Source: Austropuccinia psidii
Lineage: Eukaryota > Basidiomycota > Pucciniomycetes > Pucciniales > Sphaerophragmiaceae
NCBI GenBank assembly: GCA_023105745.1
Contig: JALGQZ010000004.1
Coordinates: 41,554,437 to 41,618,436, forward strand
DNA: 64,000 bases
Reading direction: 5' to 3'
Made by a program: the position numbers and the translations under genes. The notes beneath the pieces are model-generated. The model was not told the DNA's origin and ran no database searches. It worked only from the letters and a program-made list of their open reading frames with translations. Below, piece by piece: positions 58,872-64,000 of this stretch (its first letter is position 1; each line of letters begins with the position of its first letter).

Positions 58872-61664
58872 GGCTGTTCCCCGAAGCTCACATTTTGAGG
58901 TTTTTCCAATCCCCACCCCTGTGTGGGGATTGCTCAATTATTTGTTAAATAATTTCGTTGCAGCCCCCAGAGGGTTAGGGACACTGAAGGCAGTTAATAA
59001 TTTAGCAGGGTACTGATAGTAGAAAAGACAACAAAACAAAAAAACTGAAAGTAAACATATTATTATTGAGCCCATCTCTCTATTCATGATAGAACAAAGG
59101 ACCAAAAGTGAAAGACCAGCTTTTAACACAAGCTAATTGCTCAATGTGCTTTTATTAAAGAGAAGCACATTGATAAGTAAGTATTTTCCTTCCACCTGAG
59201 AAAACTCTCTCAGATGGGGCACTGGTGGCAGGTATGGACAAAAACTTGTAAGCCATCAGCCCTAAGGTAGGAAATAAATATTTGAAGGAATTCCAAAAGG
59301 CCAATATGTTGGTGGACTTTGGCTCTGGTGGTTTGGAAAAGAATTTTTCCAGTTTGGTTTCCAAATTACTGACCTCAAGAGCCAATGCTTAATACATTTA
59401 ATCAAACAAACCAACACGCTGTTGGGCAGTAATATCTGCTTTGGGGTTGATTGATTGTTTGAAATTTTTCTGGGCCTCCTCTTTAAAAATTATTGAAAAT
59501 TCCATAGCTGAGGTACCTAAACTAGCCAATGCTGCATTATTTGTGTAGAAGAATTTGAGTTTAAATTGGGGATCTAAAATGGTGGCAAATATTGCAGGTA
59601 GTTTTTCAATAAGAATCTTCAAATATTTGGTTAATTTATTGCACATTGCTTTGGCTTCAGGTTCAATTTGGGTTACACCGCACTGATGACAGGCCTTAAA
59701 TAAACAATTACAGAAATTAGTTATTTTGTTGAAGCAGATGAAAAGAAATAAGTACCTGTTCAATCCTCCTGATAAATATAATATAAAGTGGTAATGCATG
59801 AATAATTGTTGGGTATTTGGACACACAAATTATTTGAGTCACTTTGTAAAGTGGTTAAAGAAATTCAATTATTATTTTTGACTTTTTCCCATTTGAGAGC
59901 ATTGAGTCAATATGATTGCATATTTGGCGGACTTCATAGCTGATCATAAGCTTCTTTAAGTATAATAGCTCTTGCAAGCATTTCATATGTTGAATTACAC
60001 CTTTTACACACACGCAAAAGCAAATTGGTGGCTTTGGTGGGCTTGTCTTCATTGTAAATTAGCTTCACTGTTGTATTAAACTTGTCAAGCCATTGAGGAC
60101 TTTGTTTAAAAGACCTTCCAAGTGCGTAATTTGCAAAATGATTGAATTGTATTGAATATCTTGGCCAGCAGGGATGTCAATAAGCTCAGCAATTGATATT
60201 TGGCTAACTTCATCTTCAGATGGATATCTGGTTTAATTAGGGGAGCCTATAGCAAGGGCCTTCAGTCCATCCCATACAGCAAGATGTATTGTATGTGCCA
60301 TGCAGCCAAGCCATTGTTTGCTTGCAATGAAAGCTGGGAACAGGTCTTGCATTTTGTTACACATCTTCTGGTTTACTGATGCGTTGTCAGCTGTAATGCA
60401 AATGCTTTTGATTTTGAGGTCATATTGGTTGATGGTGCCAAATGATGTGCCTGAGTGATCACCTAAAAAATGAAAGACAATAATTAGTATGCAGGAAATC
60501 AAAAAAATCTTACCATGGATTTCAGTCAGCCACAGAAGCAAGGTGGTTAGATGAAATATCTCATCTAAATAATGACATTTGACAGCCTATATGGCTGTCA
60601 CATTTGCACTAGTCCATGTGTTGGTGGTCAAGAGACAGAAAATGTGGTCCTGATGGAGAAAAAAAATTCTGGAAAGGTGCACAGTCAATGAATAATTCCA
60701 AACAAGAATTTTGATGATATTGGGATTGCACCATTCCAAAAGATCTTGACAGGATTTTGACTCAGTTATTGACAGGGGAAGGTTGGTCTTGTAAATGAAG
60801 TAGACCAAGGCGGTCTTGAGTAGTTCAAGAGTTAGAGAATGTGTTTAACAAAAATATTTAGTTTGCTTTTTTTTACAAGGAGGGTAACAAAAAAAATGCT
60901 TACAGTTTTTGGGCTGAGGATTATCCATGCCTTTGTCAAGTGCACCAAATGAGATTGCAGGCCTTTTGTCGGGGTTGCGCATTTGATTAAAGCCTGTGAG
61001 ATTATTTGACATACCCTTGGTGCTTCCAGTAAGGTAATTCTTAAGCTTTTCCAAAACAATAGAGCACTTGAAATTAAACATAAACATCATCGAGACGCTG
61101 AAGATATACCCATACCCATGACCACTTGTGTTTGCTTGGGGTTTTTCTGGTGCAATATTCATCAATGGAGGTGGGTGGAAGGATATCAGTGTCACCTGGA
61201 GTAGTCTTCTGCAAAGCCATGACTGATTAAATATTATTGTAAGGAGATGAGTTGGGAGGAAATAAACAGAAATGACGGAAGGTGGAACAGGAAATTAAGA
61301 GAAAACCATAAGGAGGGTTAGGGTTAGAGGGAAATGAATAGAAACACCAGAGCATGGAGGAGGATTCAGGAAATCAAGAGTAAGAAGGAGGCCAGTTGGA
61401 GGAAAAGGAAATGAAACTAAGAAGCAACAGAAGCAAAGCAATAGATAAGCTTAAGATTATAATATGGATGCGTGGAAGGATATTATTTCCAGAAGTTTTT
61501 TCTTCTAGAACATAAAAGAAAAAAAGGTACCCTGTCTGCATCAGTCCTAGCTGTGGTGGGGTTTTCCAGGGTTTGTTAACTGGGAAAATTTCCCTGGTTT
61601 TTGGAAGGCAGGTGGGTGGAGCTAAAAAGAAAACAGGCTGGTATCCCGGCAGGGACCAGCCTTA
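58872..61664 (-). mobile_element. hAT transposon with spliced transposase (hAT-1), decayed
   Basis: The left end AAGGCTGTTCCCCGAAGC and the right end (reverse complement AAGGCTGGTCCCTGCCGGGA) form short imperfect inverted repeats about 2.8 kb apart. Between them a minus-strand transposase contains BED-finger-like, RNase-H-like and dimerisation regions. I could not find a clean 8-bp target duplication, so the boundaries are provisional. The host-type introns it contains imply it was once transcribed and spliced. Confidence 0.65.
59155..61195 (-). pseudogene. hAT transposase of hAT-1, multi-exon, inactivated
   Basis: N-terminus (61195-60845): SIVLEKLKNYLTGSTKGMSN, then NLTGFNQMRNPDKRPAISFG, a BED-type finger whose histidines look altered. 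60808-60587: NLPLSITESKSCQDLLEWCN, then FCLLTTNTWTSANVTAI, the first catalytic block, with TTD changed to TTN. A stop follows. A candidate intron lies at 60463-60513 (GTAAGA...TTTTTTAG). 60460-60235: KSICITADNASVN (second aspartate present) and WLGCMAHTIHLAVWDGLKAL. 60052-59770: KYPTIIHALPLYIIFIRR in pieces. A second intron lies at about 59697-59752 (GTACTTATTTC...TTATTTAAG). Then CHQCGVTQIEPEAKAMCNKL. 59385-59155: ILAFWNSFKYLFPTLGLMAY and FLSIPATSAPSERVFSGGRK, a well-kept dimerisation domain. It is inactive because of stops and D-to-N. Confidence 0.8.
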
Positions 61665-63160
61665 CTTAATATTACTGTATTATTACATACAATTTTGATA
61701 CACCCATAGTGGATATTAGTCTTTAATAAGCCTGAATTATTATTTTTGATGTGAGAATAGCTAAGGAAGACAAAATACATCAAAGAGAGCCAGGGTACCC
61801 AAATTCTGAGGAATATGAGGAATAGATAACTCTAAATTGTTTATCAATGGCTGATCATTGCCCAATTATTATTCTAAAAAATGAGAAAATAGAAAATATA
61901 ATTCTATTTTGATGTGATGAGGAGGTAATGAGAAGCTCTGAATCCTGTAACAATGTCAATTATTAATTATATTCCATTGACAAATTCTAAAGTAGTAATT
62001 CAAAACCTTTTGGTACTAGTATCCATACATTTACCTTATGAAAATTAGCCATTACTGTGCTATTTGCAATTCTATGTATAAATAAGGTAAAAACTTCAAA
62101 AATTTGTTAAAAATACAATTATTAAATAATTTTTATGAAAATTTAAAGAACAATGTAGAAATGGATAATTCATAAAAAATTGAAAAAGAATTGTGAGTTC
62201 ATCATTAAAATTTAAAGTTTTACTTACAGTCCATTTTTGATGATTCCATGTGAAACACTTAATCTTCAAAAAATCACAGGAAATAAAATATTTGATGAAA
62301 TTTCCAAGTAAAATTGATAAATTGAAGAAATTAATGTTTATTTTGGAGTAAAATAATATTAACAGTTGTTACTCCATTGTTTCTTAACCATAAATGGGTT
62401 GGTAGTCACGTAAAATGACTTAATTAAGTGATTATGATAATATTACATGACAACAAGTGATGTAATCAGTAATCCAAGGAGGAAAAATGGTTTATCAACA
62501 ATTTATTTTTCATTTTTTCCATTTCACTACTCTGTGAGCTGTTTTTGACTTAAAAGAGGCATCCTCTTGCCGTTTTTTTCCTAAACATCTTATAATTCAA
62601 TCTTATCATTAGTACCAACAAATAAGTATTATTTAAGGCTTTTTCTGAAGTGTTTTAAATATTTAAGATCAATAAGAAAGATGTGAAATAATAGAAATAT
62701 AATATTTCAAATTGTGTTCCAATATTATATTGTTGTATTACTGCTATAACTCAATTTTTGATCCTTTAAATCCCAAAATAGTCTGTCAAATCACTCTATA
62801 AATTATCTTCAAGGTATTATTGGAGTATTAGCGAGTGTTGTCACTTAAATCTTAAAGTTTTTTTCTATTAATAGTTTTTTCAAGAATTATATTTATAATT
62901 AGTTTTGTAAAAGATAATTAGACATTGAAATAATTTTATACTATTTTAATAGGAATTTTTAATATTATTACTTGTAATTGATTCTAGTAGAAATTTAATT
63001 CTCACTGTTATAATCAATAGTAGTTTTTAAAGAGTAAAATAAATAAATAATTATTATATTTCATGATAAAAGTCATAAGAATATTGATTAATAGCAATAT
63101 TATCAAGAGTTACATAGACACATCTTACATCTTACAAGAAAAACTTCAAGATTTTCAAAT
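61665..63160. other. AT-rich sequence, nothing recognised
   Basis: No sizeable ORF, tandem array or element end was recognised. Confidence 0.5.
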
Positions 63161-63900
63161 ACTATTGGGTGTACCAAGCAGAAAATGGCTGTATGAATAA
63201 AATGGTTTGCTGTCTTACTTCAATAATTGAAACAGCCTCAAAAATTCATAAATGGCATGGTAAAAGTGGGGCCACCAATAAGTCTCATTTTAAAGATGAA
63301 ATTGGATACCTTGGGCCAATTATGAATGAATTTGAGCTTCAAAAAATATTAAAAATGGACAGAACTGGTCTTTCATATTCATATGACCTTTATTTTCATC
63401 ATGGATACTTTTGACCATTTTTTTTCTTATTTATTTTTCAATGTACCAATTATCCTTGTATGCCACCCAATAAAGGTATAGCTAAAAATACAGCAAGAGA
63501 TGAATCACAATATCACTGAAATTCAATTACAACGGTATGGAATAGCTACCATTAATCTATATTGGCAAGTATTAAGGGACACATTTCTTCAACAAGTTTA
63601 GTTTTAAGCATGGAAAGCATTACTATAACAGCTCTAAGGCATTGAGGAAAAGCCATATTATCCTAATAATAAATTATCTATTTTAAAAGCTAGAAGATTG
63701 CTTAGATCTTGGATAATTTTAAGGGCATTCTCCCCCAAGAAAAGGCCTGTCAAACATCAAGCTCATCTTCTTTCAGCCAAATATCACTCCTCATGTGAAG
63801 CCCCTAGCATGTTAGCTAGGGCCTCTTTTGTAGCTTCCAGATCAAATTTTAGGAATTTAATAAATAAAAAAGGAGAAGAATGATATTATTTGAAGTAATA
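63120..63900 (+). other. Two unrecognised ORFs, possibly decayed repeat coding sequence
   Basis: 63169-63414 (81 codons; HKWHGKSGATNKSHFKDEIG, GPIMNEFELQKILKMD) extends upstream as an open frame to about 63150. 63698-63883 (61 codons; RSWIILRAFSPKKRPVKHQA, FVASRSNFRNLINKKGEE) has mixed composition rather than plain A/T noise. Both look like real protein debris on the same strand, but I recognise neither. Confidence 0.3.
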
Positions 63901-64000
63901 GACATTTCACTTAGTTTTATAATGAAGTACTTCTAGAATTTAAGCTTCAACAGTATAATAAATGGTAAAAGTTAATTGAATCACTTATAAGTGAGAGCAC

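Noticed and set aside
58864..61672. 8-bp target duplication of hAT-1
   Set aside because: Flanks TATAAATT and ACTTAATA (and neighbouring registers) do not match, so the ends are kept provisional.
1..64000. CRISPR array, bacterial operons or organelle DNA
   Set aside because: The direct repeats seen are microsatellites, minisatellites or transposon copies without spacer structure. Introns and eukaryotic elements show nuclear fungal DNA.

Overview
The window looks like nuclear DNA of a rust fungus (Pucciniales). It is very AT-rich, packed with old transposable elements, and holds only one clearly intact host gene. The conserved stretches of its Ty3/gypsy polyproteins resemble those I remember from the myrtle rust Austropuccinia psidii. 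That species assignment is inference from memory, not a search.

Layout, left to right. (1) 1-1258: 3' end of a Mutator-like (MULE) transposon, with the last part of an OTU-like domain and a terminal inverted repeat. (2) 1735-2445: imperfect ~355-bp tandem repeat. (3) 2849-4000, minus: broken copy of a rust multicopy protein. (4) 4764-16214, minus: complete but decayed Ty3/gypsy chromovirus (gypsy-1) with ~2.1-kb LTRs, interrupted by a ~475-bp solo-LTR-like unit. (5) 17431-18866: solo LTR with a perfect 5-bp target duplication. (6) ~19998-23975, minus: decayed MULE carrying both the MULE transposase domain and an OTU-like domain. (7) 24.2-36.06 kb: AT-rich desert holding copies of an undefined repeat called X here, plus a solo gypsy-1 LTR (32537-34617). 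(8) ~36060-44718, minus: second Ty3/gypsy chromovirus (gypsy-2) with an open chromodomain. (9) 46801-50955: second copy of X, interrupted by simple-sequence tracts and by a 1352-bp internally deleted MULE derivative with perfect 8-bp target duplications. (10) 52221-54041, plus: the host gene, a two-exon type II membrane glycosyltransferase of the GT32/DXD type. (11) 54518-~55880, minus: truncated hAT element. (12) 56556-56957: about 400 bp of (TTTTTA)n. (13) ~58872-61664, minus: hAT element with BED-finger, RNase-H-like and dimerisation regions and two recognisable introns. (14) 61.7-64 kb: AT-rich sequence with unrecognised ORFs.

The elements record a nesting history: the short LTR lies inside gypsy-1, the deleted MULE lies in a minisatellite inside X, and the gypsy-1 solo LTR lies beside X sequence. 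CpG is scarce across the transposons and common in the glycosyltransferase gene. Four catalytic aspartates in two unrelated elements are changed to asparagine by G-to-A transitions. Both facts fit deamination of methylated or RIP-like targeted DNA. The best candidate for something undescribed is X: it has a hairpin at one end, CCAACCCA-type inverted motifs at both ends, and a centre where a T-rich strand switches to A-rich around a short inverted core.
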